Shown here: positions 25,750 to 35,987 of the stretch, piece after piece
Position numbering within the stretch: position 1 is the stretch's first letter
Layout of the letters: every line of letters begins with the position of its first letter
Source of the DNA: Salticus scenicus
Taxonomy: Eukaryota > Arthropoda > Arachnida > Araneae > Salticidae
Reading direction: 5' to 3'
Assembly (NCBI GenBank): GCA_963930645.1
Contig: OZ005649.1
Coordinates: forward strand, 380,513,887 to 380,577,886
DNA length: 64,000 nt
Made by a program: the position numbers and the translations under genes
Notes under the pieces: model-generated
Database searches by the model: none
Seen by the model: the letters and a program-made list of their open reading frames with translations, nothing else
Told to the model about the DNA's origin: nothing

Positions 25750-26011
25750 GCGCTGTAATATTTTCAAATTTCATTATTTCAAATTCTAATTATGATTAAA
25801 TTATTTTTAATACATCATTCGAAAGATATTTTAAAGTACTTTTATATTATCGAAAGTGGGATTCGAGATGTCCCCTGATTTACACGTTCTGAGGTGTCCT
25901 GAATCGGTTATCTTTTGTATCTCAGCTACTAATTAAAATAATTTCATAAGTAATACATCATTTGAAAGCTTTGTTGATTTGGAAACGAACAGTAGGTTAC
26001 AGAAATTTCTT

Positions 26012-26028
26012 CCGCCAGATGGCGCTGT
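26012..26028 (+). promoter_or_regulatory. CTCF-like site in repeat unit 3
   Basis: Same 17-mer as at 25207. It lies 272 bp before the fourth site. Confidence 0.4.
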
Positions 26029-26283
26029 AATATTTTAAAATTCCAATATTTCAAATTCTAATTATGATTAAATTATCTTTAATACATCATTCGAAAGATA
26101 TTTTAAAGTACTTTTATATTATCGAAAGTGGAATTAGAGATTTCACCCGATTTACACGTTTTGAGGTCTCCTGATTAGGTTTTCTTTTGTATCTCAGCAA
26201 CTAATTAAAATAATTTCATAAGTAATACATCATTTGAAAGCTTTGTTGATCTGGAATGGAACAATAGATTACAGAAATTTCTA

Positions 26284-26300
26284 CCACCAGATGGCGCTGT
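26284..26300 (+). promoter_or_regulatory. CTCF-like site in repeat unit 4, full core match
   Basis: CCACCAGATGGCGCTGT agrees with the CTCF core CCASYAGRKGGCRC at all positions. Confidence 0.45.
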
Positions 26301-26504
26301 AATATTTTTAAATGTCAATATTTCAAATTCTAATTATGATTAAACTATTTCTTGTACACCATTCGAGAGATATTTTAAAGTTCTTTTATATTATCGACAG
26401 TGGATTTCGAGTTTTCACCTGATTTACAATTTTAAGGTGTCCTGATCAGGTTTTCTTTTGCGTCTCAGCTAATTGAGTTAGACCGTTGAAAATTGGTATA
26501 TGTA

Positions 26505-27065
26505 AGTTAATTAGGAAGGGCTGGAAGGGTGGGGAAGGAATAGGCGCACGCAGCTTGCACGAGACTGCGCTGCCGAAGGCAGTGGGTACCCGGTCCGACA
26601 TTTTACCTGATGAGAAATGATTTTTTAAATTTTCTTTTCTTAAGAATAAATGTTTGATTTCAGAAGGAATATGTGCGGGCACCGCACGTATACCGGGTTT
26701 GGTACCCGGTGCGAGTTTTTACCCGATGATAAAAGATTTTTTTTTTAATTTTATTTTCTTAATAATAAAAGTTTGAGTTGAGAAGAAATATGCGTGACAG
26801 CGCACGTATATCCTCAGACGTGCGCGCGCAGCGCGCATGCGTCTGCGCTGCCGAAGGCAGTGGGGTCCCGGTATGAGATTTTACCCGATGCTAAATGATA
26901 TATTTTTTAATTCCTTTTCTTAAGAATGAAAGTTTATGAGTAATAACATGGAATCTTCAGCAGTCATAAGGGTGGTGAAGGAATAGGTGCGCGCAGCGCA
27001 CGGATCTACGCTGCCGAAGGCAGTGAGGACCCGGTGCGACATTTTTCCCGATCAGAATTTTTTTT
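26505..27065 (+). repeat. GC-rich hairpin tandem array, about 150-bp units
   Basis: Four units carry variants of CCCGGTGCGACATTTTACCC, then GATGA.AAATGATTTTTT, then TTTTCTTAAGAATGAAAG. Three are preceded by a small hairpin, GCTGCCGAAGGCAGT (near 26570, 26846 and 27013). Between them lie alternating GC runs such as GTGCGCGCGCAGCGCGC (about 26820). The 78-codon minus-strand frame here is repeat translated by chance. Confidence 0.8.
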
Positions 27066-27171
27066 TTCTCTTTTTTATCACATGATAAAAATTAATGCAA
27101 TTTTGAGAATTCATTAATTATTGTGATTCATATAAAAATACTGACCAGCGAAGCGGGCGTATACTGCTACT

Positions 27172-27986
27172 GTTTTATAAATTAAATATAAAATTACTTC
27201 GACACCAGTTTCTAACAATCATGTAAGCTACACTGAACTAAATGTAAATGAATAGTTACAAAAAGAAATAAAGCGAGATGTTAACAAAAGAAAAGGTCAT
27301 ACAAATAGCGGTGTAGCTCGAATCTAAATAATTTAGAAACACGTTCATTACGGCAATGTGTATAAAGATGCATTGTTACTCACATTGTTTTCAAAACATT
27401 TACTAATTAATTTAAAATAAAACTTGAAATCGCACTTTGCCTATGAATAAAGCCCTTACATGTCGACATCTGAAATCATTTCAACAGAACAATGGATTGG
27501 AAAGGTACTATAATGGGATCTTGAACAATACTTTAGAATTATCGAAGGCGGGTAAATTTAGTTAAATATGTGGTAAAATGCAAAGCTTAAAAAATTCAGC
27601 TCATTGTGAATTTCTCTAGGAAAATAAATAAATACAATCTTTAATATTTAGGAAAAGTGTGCGGGAATCTCGTTTTAACCGAAACACAAATGATTAAAAC
27701 GTACACTCGTAAACAGGTCCTAGTACATTTTCCATATATCTGATTATTTAACCCACGTATACAAATTTATGAATCAACATTTAAGAAATACATTTAATAG
27801 ATTTTTAAACCAGATTTTTACAGACTTATTTTTAGTTTTACATGTCACATGGTCTCAATCATAATTTCGTTAGATGAAACTAACAAGGCATTTCTAAATA
27901 AAAATACTTTTGAAAATTGTAAATTAATAAAATAGTTTTTAAAACTATTTAAAAATCATTTGCAAACATATATATATATATATTAA

Positions 27987-28020
<34 letters not shown>

Positions 28021-28292
28021 TTTAGATAGAATTTTACATCCTTGATGCTTTAGATGCAATTCTATGCTAGCGTGTTTCTGATTACCATCTTTGATATTAA
28101 TTTTATCTTGACTTGTTATAAAAAATACAGATTTCAAGTTTGTTTATTTATGAAAGTAAAATAACTAAGCTGATACTAATAAACTACAGTATAGGATGTT
28201 TAAAATAAATATAGAATTACTTTTTAATATACCAATACAGTCGCCTGGCAGCCATTGGCGACCAATATATTTTAACTAGTAACTGCGTTTTC

Positions 28293-28330
<38 letters not shown>

Positions 28331-30145
28331 GATTTTTTTTTTTAATATTATGGTGAAAATGTTGGTCCCAGAATCGGCTCTATTCCACTCCCTATATAGT
28401 CTAACTCTTATAATTTTGATTCCAGCTCCTCTCACTACGTTGTGAGATACTGTGAATGAATACTCCATTAGATTTGCGCTGCTTTTTTTCTTGCATGTTT
28501 CACAACTCGGTGTTAAATTACTGTGCTTTTTTTATGAAATTGTTTTACACTGCTCCTGTTGTGCATGCTCAACAACTTGGTGCTGAATCGGTAGTTAGTG
28601 TAATGATGTATCAATGCCGAGGGTATATGTGTTTTTGGAAATAATAAAAAAGTCGGTTTAATGATGTTAAATTTAAACAGGTTTTCCTGATGTATCTTTC
28701 TAGCCTGGTAAATATTTGGTTTTTGTGCACAGAATTTTAATTTCTATATTCAAGTTAATAAAAAGAAAAAAAACAGAAGAAGAGGCGAGGGGATATTGTT
28801 TACTAACTACCAGGATTTTTATTTTATTTATTTATTTTTTTTTTTTTTTTCAAATTCCTAGTGTCCTGCCAGTGTACAAAAATGTAACTTTAAAACACTC
28901 TACCAATTTATATTCAAGTATATAAAAGGTGAAAAATATTTAGTAGGGCTTTTTATTAGTTCATACAGTCAAAAATGTTTCTGGAAACCGAATTAGCATA
29001 TTTATTGCCAATAAGATATAAAGCTATCATTTAACCGTCGTAATTAAGTCACTCGACTATAGTAAGAGTCAACAAAATAAATATATTATTTCATGCATTT
29101 ATCGTATAATTGCATGTAGAATATGCATAACATTTTTTTTTTCTTTTTTGTTTGTTTGTCTTGAATTATAAGGATAAAAATTTTAATTTCCCCTTCATGA
29201 CATGAATCGAAATAAGGAAGTAGTCTTTTCTAATGTATTCTATTAAAATATTTTTTTCTTTAAAGTATAAATTTAATGCATGCATTTTTTTAATGCATGC
29301 ACTCTCTAAATTTTAAATAAATATGGATGAGTATGTATAATACTAACACACATGTACTTCCGTTTAAACAATAAAAAAAAAAAAATCATAAACTGCGTCA
29401 CCTTTAAAGTAACTATTATTTATTCAACTTTTTTCATGCTAAATTAAATTACTTTGATTGTTAGTCATTAATTAGGAAATACGTTTCCATACCAGCGGTT
29501 AAATATTTATAGTTAAGTGTTTCTCTCTTTATATTGTTCAATTAGCTGATGGAAAGAAAATCTAATTACTTTGTCAAAATTGCCAGAATAGCACAGAAAT
29601 TCTACGTAGGAGAAGTTAGGCTCTTTTTAATTAATTACAAGATAGTAAGGTATAAGATTTAAAGAATGCTGTCACGTCTCTTCATTTTTTTTTCTTCTAA
29701 ATTAACTGCTCAAGTGTCATTTGACAATCCCACAAATTAAACTCCCGGGTTTATGTCGTACCACATAATTAAAGTGAGACACAGAAATTCAATTAAATTC
29801 TAAGTGATACAAAAACAAGTGTTCTAAGAACTGTTGTAAAGATCAATATTAAGAAAATTAGATTTTAATGAGTATAAATATCAGGAGGTTCATTTGAAAG
29901 CAGTTAATTTCAGTACAATTAGCAACCGTAAAGCATTAATATTTTTTATTTTGTATAGTTATAAAAACGTTATACAATTAATTATTTATCCTAAATATGT
30001 AATTAATATATATAAATAAATAAAAGAATTATAATAATAATATTATATGATATATATTAGTTTAAACTGTAATTAAAAACTAATAATATTATAGTTTTAA
30101 AAAATTAAAGAACACGCTTTTATAGAAATGTGAACTAAAAAGCAC
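27172..30145. other. AT-rich DNA with simple repeats, no gene seen
   Basis: Holds (TA)n runs at 27968-28016, a 29-base poly(A) at about 28299-28327, and poly(T) near 28837-28850. Short open frames (62-83 codons) overlap these tracts or have no recognised domain. The slightly richer sequence at 28440-28660 is unassigned. Confidence 0.5.
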
Positions 30146-30149
30146 AAAA

Positions 30150-30216
30150 TATCTATATTTATAGTATTAAAATGCAGGGTAAGAGAAAATCGTGTGAGTG
30201 ACACACCCTAATATTT
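30150..30216 (+). repeat. Solo 3' end of family D
   Basis: TTATAGTATTAAAATGCAGGGTAAG, seen as separate TTATAGTATTAAA and CAGGGTAAGAGAAA blocks, is followed by GTGTGAGTGACACAC. It matches the 3' ends at 43.43-43.49 kb and the complement of 40.06-40.12 kb. The terminal hairpin GTGTG-AGTGA-CACAC is intact, but the following bases are CCTAA where the other copies have TAG. Confidence 0.8.
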
Positions 30217-30277
30217 ACATACATTTAAATCTTTAATTAAAATAATTTAGAATTAAACAAAAACCATTTTTAAAAAA

Positions 30278-30360
30278 ATCTGCCCTGATTGGGCTCGACC
30301 GCTAGACCTTTAGGTTCGTAGCCCGGAGCTTTACCTCACAGCCACAGCATTCACGTAGGG
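30278..30360 (-). repeat. tRNA-like SINE head fragment
   Basis: On the minus strand TGGCTGTGAGGTAAAGC resembles an A box, GGCTACGAACC looks like an anticodon arm, and GGTCGAGCCC is a B box lacking one T. It is probably a truncated SINE or decayed tRNA; the missing B-box base argues against a working tRNA gene. Confidence 0.4.
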
Positions 30361-30419
30361 AAAGTCTTTTTTTTTTACAATATAGATTTTTTGTTTACTC
30401 CCAGAAGGGTTACAAACAT

Positions 30420-30513
30420 ACATTATCCATACAAACATACAAACATACATTTAAACATACATACAGGTGAAGCTAATAAAAGCGTGTACAAAAAAAAAAA
30501 AAAAAAAAAAAAA
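30420..30513. repeat. ACATACAA-type microsatellite and poly(A)
   Basis: Imperfect ACATACAA repeats (30415-30466) are followed by a short unique stretch and a poly(A) tract of about 25 bases (30489-30513). Confidence 0.8.
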
Positions 30514-30837
30514 AATGTACAAAATAAGCGCTAAAAATAACAATTAATTCTTATATAAAAAAATAAATAAATAAGTATTAATCTAATTAATTATAAACTA
30601 TAAAAAATTGCTGTGTAAGTAATAATAAAACATAAATAGTGTCAATAAACAAGATTAAAAGTTTTATTTTAACCCAAAAATCTAATATATGCAATCTTTT
30701 CCTTTCCAATAAGCGGAGATACTGCAAATTCGAAAAAAAAATCTTATGCAATGCTAACAGGTTCCAAGAACATATGTCAAGCTCTGAAGTATGGAAGTTT
30801 GACACATTTTCTCGTGAATGGAAAATTGTAATTATAA

Positions 30838-31010
30838 AAACAAGGCAGGTTCTAGTCGAAGAAGGCCTATTACTTAACGAATGTTCTCAAAATAATCCGT
30901 AAAAGTTATTATTCGTACAACAAAAATTACGAAGTCTCTGTTAAATACAACTATATACAGAGCACATATATCAAGACTTCAAGAATAGTAATCAACAGCT
31001 TATTAGACAG
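30838..31010 (+). repeat. Dispersed repeat shared with 47.58 kb, copy 1
   Basis: Aligns to 47581-47740 through GCAGGT..TAGT, ACGAAT.TT.TCAAAA.AATCC, ACAACAAAAATTACGAA and AATAGTAATCAACAG. Both copies give weakly similar peptides (KTRQVLV / KNKQVVV, then QNNP and QQKLR), so this could be a decayed coding fragment. No family was recognised, and copy 1 is broken by stops. Confidence 0.55.
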
Positions 31011-31014
31011 TATT

Positions 31015-32120
31015 TTTAAAAAAAAATATGATCTTTAAAAAAATTTAGCTCACATGAGAGTGGATTGTTTCATTTATACTTTTGGCGATCGCTCAAAAAA
31101 TAAAAATAAAAAAGTCTAAGAAATTTGTTCAAAAACAAAATAAACCTGTCGAAATTTCGCAACCCTAAAATATTTTTTTTTTTTTTTAGGACTGAGGACT
31201 ATTATTCTCAATCTGTGGATTTTTACGATACCAGTTTTATAATAGTTGGACATTTATCGAGATCTAAAATTTATCGAAAATATAACTGAATAATTTGAAA
31301 GCAATGTTATAATTTGGAGAAAAAAAAAAAAAAAAAAAAAAAACTAATAGTTCACCGCCCTAAACTACATTCTGCTTTTGATAGAATTTCATCTTTTTTT
31401 TTTTTTTTTTTTTTTGAAAGAAAAATTTAAAAAAAAAAAAAAGAAAATTAAAAATAATCAGTATTGAAACAAACACTATCCAAAAAGTTTTTTTTAAATA
31501 ATTTTGAATTAGGAAATAAAACGCGCCCGTGCAAAATGAAATAAAAAAAAAGAAAAAAAAAAAGAAACAAGATAATTAAGTTTAAATTTGAGTTGGTAAT
31601 TTAAGGATGCTATTGATATAGTAAATTTTTTGTTGTAAATTGTTTCTCTATATACTAAAAAAAAAAGTTTCTGTCGCTGGCGTAAAATTTTTTGTTTGCG
31701 ACAGTAACTTCTCGTGGAGGTCAAGGTTCTCCGCGTAATGAGATATATCAGTGTATTCTAACTATTTCAAGGAAGGCATTTCAGCTGCTGAGAAACTTCT
31801 ATCATTTTAATTAACGAAATTATTAACCGAAAACGACGGGTTTATAAAGGTACTCTATTTGCCACCGTAGAAAAAGTCTCTCTTATGACGTAATTTTTCT
31901 GTCATGACATCATTTTCCACGGGAAAATTAAAATGTGATCCATGGTTTCAAAAGTTTGTTGTTTGTGCTTAAAGACGCACTGGTACTGTGCAGCGAGTAA
32001 TTGACGACGGTCTGGGACTTCCGTGGTGAAAAATATATATATATATATATATTTTCAATGTAAAAATAAATTTAGGATTGTAATTTGTTGTCATGAAATA
32101 TCTTTTATTTTTATTTATTT

Positions 32121-32152
<32 letters not shown>

Positions 32153-32275
32153 TTATTTATTTATTATTTATTTATCTATTTATTTTTATTTATTTTTGTT
32201 GTTGTTGTTGTTAGTTTTCTAAAGCTTGTTGTCAAACTCAGCAAATTCTCCTCGAAATCTGACATAAGTAGTAGT
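31015..32275. other. Low-complexity and unassigned sequence
   Basis: Poly(A)/(T) tracts at 31319-31341 and 31393-31416, (TA)n at 32033-32052, TTTA/TTAT runs at 32100-32190 and (GTT)n at 32196-32213. The segment 31690-32030 is of more balanced composition but was not recognised. The open frames at 32.02-32.28 kb are microsatellite. Confidence 0.55.
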
Positions 32276-32280
32276 TAATA

Positions 32281-32465
32281 ATTTTTGATATAGAGTCAGC
32301 ATCTCTCACACAGTAGTTCCCGTGTTCGAATTCCGTCCGTGGCATGGGTGTTTTGCCCTCTTTGTACTTATTAGGGGTACCGATGGCCACACATTGCGTG
32401 TTGCTTCACAATGGTGGCCTCCTGGCCAAATGCCTAAAGCATAAAGTGGCGCACCATTGGGAAAA
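32281..32465 (+). repeat. SINE3-like element with B-box-like motif
   Basis: A B-box-like GTGTTCGAATTCCG (32331-32345 region) is followed by a body of mixed composition, CCGTGGCATGGGTGTTTTG, GTACTTATTAGGGGTACC and AATGGTGGCCTCCTGGCC. It ends before an A/T-rich tail. No clear A box remains, so the head is decayed. Only one copy lies in the window. Confidence 0.5.
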
Positions 32466-32742
32466 ATATATTGATTGACTAATTAAATATATTGATTATA
32501 TATATATATATATTAATAACTAAACTGTTATTATTTTCTTTAAAACTTTATATATATATATTTTATTAAATAAACAGTTCTAATAATTAAAAAAAACCAT
32601 CAATATTTATAAAAATAAGGTAAAATTATTATTATTATTATTTAAATAGCACCATATAAGCCAAAAAAGGTTTTGTTTAAATGTTTAACATAAACAAATA
32701 CAATGATTACGATACACTAATTTTTGCCGAAACAGTGTCTTC

Positions 32743-32795
32743 CATTGCACTGATGACGATGTTAAATGCTACCGAAACAAATACCTGTCATTCCA
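32743..32795 (+). ncRNA. Degenerate hammerhead-like motif, copy 2
   Basis: It shares GTGTC, TTGCACTGATGACGAT, GTTAAATG and CGAAACA with the motif at 61.72 kb. CTGATGA (32750-32756), GAA (32774-32776) and GTC (32787-32789) are kept. Stem II and the base pairs next to the cleavage site are poor, so it is probably inactive. It marks a second copy of the same parent repeat. Confidence 0.35.
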
Positions 32796-32799
32796 GTAT

Positions 32800-32967
32800 T
32801 TCCTTTGGCATTCAACACGTTGAAAATTTTCCCGGTGTTTAGTTATCTTGCGTCAAGTCATACTATAAAAAAAATATATACTGTATAAAAAATAAAAAAT
32901 AAATCCATCCTAAACGTTAAGAAACTTAAATACACTGCTAAATAGCGCTTAACATATATTAAATTGT

Positions 32968-33011
<44 letters not shown>

Positions 33012-34000
33012 TTTCTTCTGGGACAAATTCTTACTGGGAAGTAGAAAATAGAGTGAGTAGAAAGTGAGTAGAAAATATTTTCTAGGTATGTAATCAGCAA
33101 TATAATTGTAGCTTAATGATAAATAAAGAAATACAAATTAATTTATATAATTAAATATAAATCAATTTTAAGATTGTGAAAAGTGTGAAAACATTGTATG
33201 ACCAGAAGAAACAAATTTTAAAATTATATGTAACCGCACTTATTAACTAAATAAAAATGAAGCCTTTAATATATATGTATATACATATCTTATAATTGTT
33301 TAGTTAATATAATTGAGTAAAATTTATTGCAACAAAAACAAACAAAGGGTAAAAAATTTATAATTTTATGTTTTAAAATGCATTTATCAAAAAAATAATA
33401 AATAAATAAATAAATAAATAAAAGGAATGAAATGTCTAAAAAAGCAAAATTTATTTCGTCTAATGCAAATTTGAAATCTTTTCAATTCCATATACATCAA
33501 CTTGTTGAAATTACAACATCTTTAACAAACGTTTTAAGCAAGATGCATATTTTGTTTTTTAGTCGTACGATTAGGGTGAGTGATGCATGAAAATAGATGA
33601 CCGAAATTCATAGATAAAACTATGACAACTTTCCGTAGATAAAACATGATTGATTAACGAATAAAAAAAAAATACTTGTTATACATTGCAAAATAATACT
33701 TAGGAATAGAAAATGACTTTGGTATACAATATATTATAATTAAATGAATAAAAAGGACAAGAAATCTAACATTGATTTAAATTTGTTGTAAAATGTACAT
33801 TTTTAAATTTATAATTTGGTATTAATAATTTTGTGACCAACTTATAATACAGATTCTCTCGTATACGTCTAATTACGAAATAAAAACATAGTATTTATTT
33901 ATATGTATGTGTGTGTATATGTGTGCATATATACGGAGCTTCTGTATAGAAATCATCGTAAACTGGGATGGAAAATTGGATAAATTTATTGAAAACTTTA
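32800..34000. other. AT-rich spacer with (TA)n
   Basis: (TA)n at about 32970-33006 and AAAT runs near 33395-33421. The 80-codon minus-strand frame crosses the (TA)n tract and is not a gene. Confidence 0.5.
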
Positions 34001-34001
34001 A

Positions 34002-34268
34002 TTGGCAACTGTCTGAGACACACCCCTAGAGGTGGTCCGGAGACATGTCATCATAATTTTGATCCTCCACGGAAAGGAAGGCTCTCCCGCTTCGGTGACC
34101 TCCAGAGGTATAATTTTTTTATGTGAACTTGGAGGACATTGCGGCCACGACAGATTTTACGTGCACCAGCCACCATTAGTGTACACGACGGTCTTTTGCC
34201 GGCTCGAGTACAGAAAACAATCTTCCAGTTACGAGGCCGGCGCTCTACCGACTGGGCTACCGAGTCCC
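34002..34268 (-). repeat. tRNA-derived SINE (SINE1), minus-strand copy
   Basis: On the minus strand it starts at the complement of 34268 with GGTAGCCCAGTCGGTAGAGC (perfect A box TAGCCCAGTCGG), then CTCGAGCCGGC as the B-box region. It continues through CACTAATGGTGGCTGGTGCA, CGTGGCCGCAATGTCCTCC and GGAGGATCAAAATTATGATG to GTCTCAGACAGTTGCCAATT. It is nearly collinear with 61.8-62.1 kb but lacks the last part of the tail. The open frames over it are artefacts. Confidence 0.9.
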
Positions 34269-34274
34269 GAAAAC

Positions 34275-35900
34275 TTTTAAGGATAACAAAGATAATAAAT
34301 CAATTTTTTAATCTTTCTATTTTTCATACCAACAATGACACTTCAGAAATATTTAAAGGTGATTAAAATTCAAACTTTTTATTTAATTGTCTTACACGGA
34401 GATATGGAGGAAATCTTTTATGTATATTGGCGCTATACAACCTTAATTTAATAGTAGTGTTACCATAAATTTAAAAAAAATAACTTTTAATGTCGTAATG
34501 AAATAAAATATATATAATGATTTCTTACATAAACAAGATATAAAAATTCATTTATGAAACTTTACAAAAAAATTAAAATATTAACTGTACTAAATTTAAC
34601 GTATTGAAAAATAAATAAATACATAAATAAATATATATATACATATATATGTGTGTGTGTGTGTGTGGTTTTAATTATTTTCAGAAATCCTAGAATAAAA
34701 TATATCACCCTCTTAATTTCTCTCATTAATTAACAGTTTTATTTCCATAAAGTTGAAAATTTTAGGCATGTATACATAAATAGGTTTTATTTATTTATTT
34801 ATTTGTGGTAATACAACTCCTATGTTTTTTAATAAATTTATTTTGAAAATAATGTTTTATAGGCAAATAATCTCAACAATAAATTAGTTGTAATTTGCAA
34901 CAATACATAATAATAATAAAAATAATAAAACTAGTTATCATTATCATAGAAATTAAATAATTCCTTAAACTTAATTGATCTAACTGCAGTCTGTTCCCAT
35001 AAGATCTCAAATAGCCTCGAGTGTTATCTTTCACTTTCAACTTATTTTTCTAATAATCCACTTCTGAATAACTTTTCCAGTTTCTTCATTGTTTACTTTT
35101 TGGAAACTTCTGATTTTCTTTCCTTTTTTCTTTTTTTTCTTTTTTTTTTTTTCTCTTTCCCAATAACAATTTGAACATTAATCACTTTTTTTTTCTTTTT
35201 ATCCAAACACATATTTTTAATGATAAATTGTATAATTTTTTTATTATTATCTATATTTCTCTGTAGTTAAAAATTCATATTTTGTGACATTTAAAGTACA
35301 AAGCAAGAAATTATATCAAAGATAATTTAAAAACCTCGCTTTTATCGACAAGTTTGACAATATGTTCTCGTATATGTTTTTTTTATTTCAAATATTTATT
35401 AATTAAGATTATTTCACCCTTTAAGGCTTAAAAAATTGACTTAAAATAATAATAATAATAATAGTATAAAGCATATCATTTGGTTAAAAAAAAAATAAAT
35501 AAACATTCAAAAATTAAAATTATCACAAAAGTCAAATTCATCATCATTCGAAAAAAGCACAAAAATGACACATCTGATTTGAGATTTTTTAAAATTACGC
35601 TTTTAGTCATTTTACATATAATATCTGGCAGCATACGTATGCATTATTACGAAATTTGGTGCAATTAACAAGTAAACATGTATCATTAAAATGAATTATT
35701 TCTATTTATTAAAAATGATAAAATTTTTAGTTATGATTAACTTTAGTTATTAAAAAATGTAAAATTTTGAAATTTTTAACTTCTTTCATTTTCTTTTCTT
35801 AATTTTTCATTTCATTTCTTTTTTTTTTTTTTTAGTTATTTATTTATTTTTGTAAATAGTTAAGGAATTATCTTTATTACCATGTTTTTATTAACTTCGA
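34275..35900. other. AT-rich DNA, no gene seen
   Basis: Contains (TA)n/(TG)n near 34630-34667, TTTC/TTTT runs at 35110-35215 and short ATA/TAA repeats. Open frames are short and AT-rich, without recognised domains. Confidence 0.5.
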
Positions 35901-35904
35901 TTCT

Positions 35905-35985
35905 TGTTTGATTGTTTGTTTGTTTGTATGTTTGTTTGTTTGTATGTTTGTTTGTTTGTATGTTTGCTTGTTTGTTTGTTTGTTT
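35905..35985 (+). repeat. (GTTT)n/(GTAT) microsatellite
   Basis: Imperfect GTTT repeats with regularly placed GTAT variants directly precede the tandem array that begins at about 35988. A similar microsatellite-then-array order is seen in the Helitron-like element at 24.3 kb. Confidence 0.85.
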
Positions 35986-35987
35986 GT

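Larger units (their letters stand above)
24975..26455 (+). repeat. 272-bp tandem repeat array
   Basis: The landmark CATCATTCGAAAGATATTTT occurs at 25008, 25280, 25347, 25813, 26085 and (diverged) 26357. The spacings 25008-25280, 25813-26085 and 26085-26357 are all exactly 272 bp. The 67-bp step at 25280-25347 is an internally deleted unit, and the 466-bp step contains an insertion. Each full unit contains GATTTACACGTTTTGAGG, GTATCTCAGC.ACTAAT and a near-palindromic CCGCCAGATGGCGCTGT. Confidence 0.9.
24293..27170 (+). mobile_element. Helitron-like non-autonomous element, 2.9 kb
   Basis: The 5' end is TCTATATAAATAAAAG, preceded by A (24292). The 3' end is a stem-loop CCAGC-GAA-GCGGG (27145-27157), 9 nt before CTAC, which is followed by T (27171). 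TC at 5', a hairpin just before a CTRR-like end, and insertion between A and T are the Helitron signature; CTAC is one base off CTRR. Inside are a (TCTG)n microsatellite (24321-24353), 272-bp tandem repeats (24.97-26.45 kb), and a second GC-rich array (26.5-27.06 kb). This layout recalls Helentron-associated elements (HINE/DINE type). No Rep/helicase is encoded, so it would depend on proteins in trans. Confidence 0.65.

Noticed and set aside
27968..28016. Long (TA)n runs here and at 42.2, 52.1 and 47.2 kb as regulatory or origin sequences
   Set aside because: They are ordinary microsatellites; those in family B and next to family D belong to or border repeats.
30278..30360. Possible functional tRNA gene
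   Set aside because: The B box lacks a base, the A box has mismatches and no clean acceptor stem could be built, so it was kept only as a SINE-like fragment.
34032..34366. Two overlapping plus-strand open frames of 82 and 75 codons
   Set aside because: Both lie mostly over the antisense of SINE1, which has an intact A box on the other strand and matching copies at 47.3 and 61.8 kb. They are translations of a repeat.
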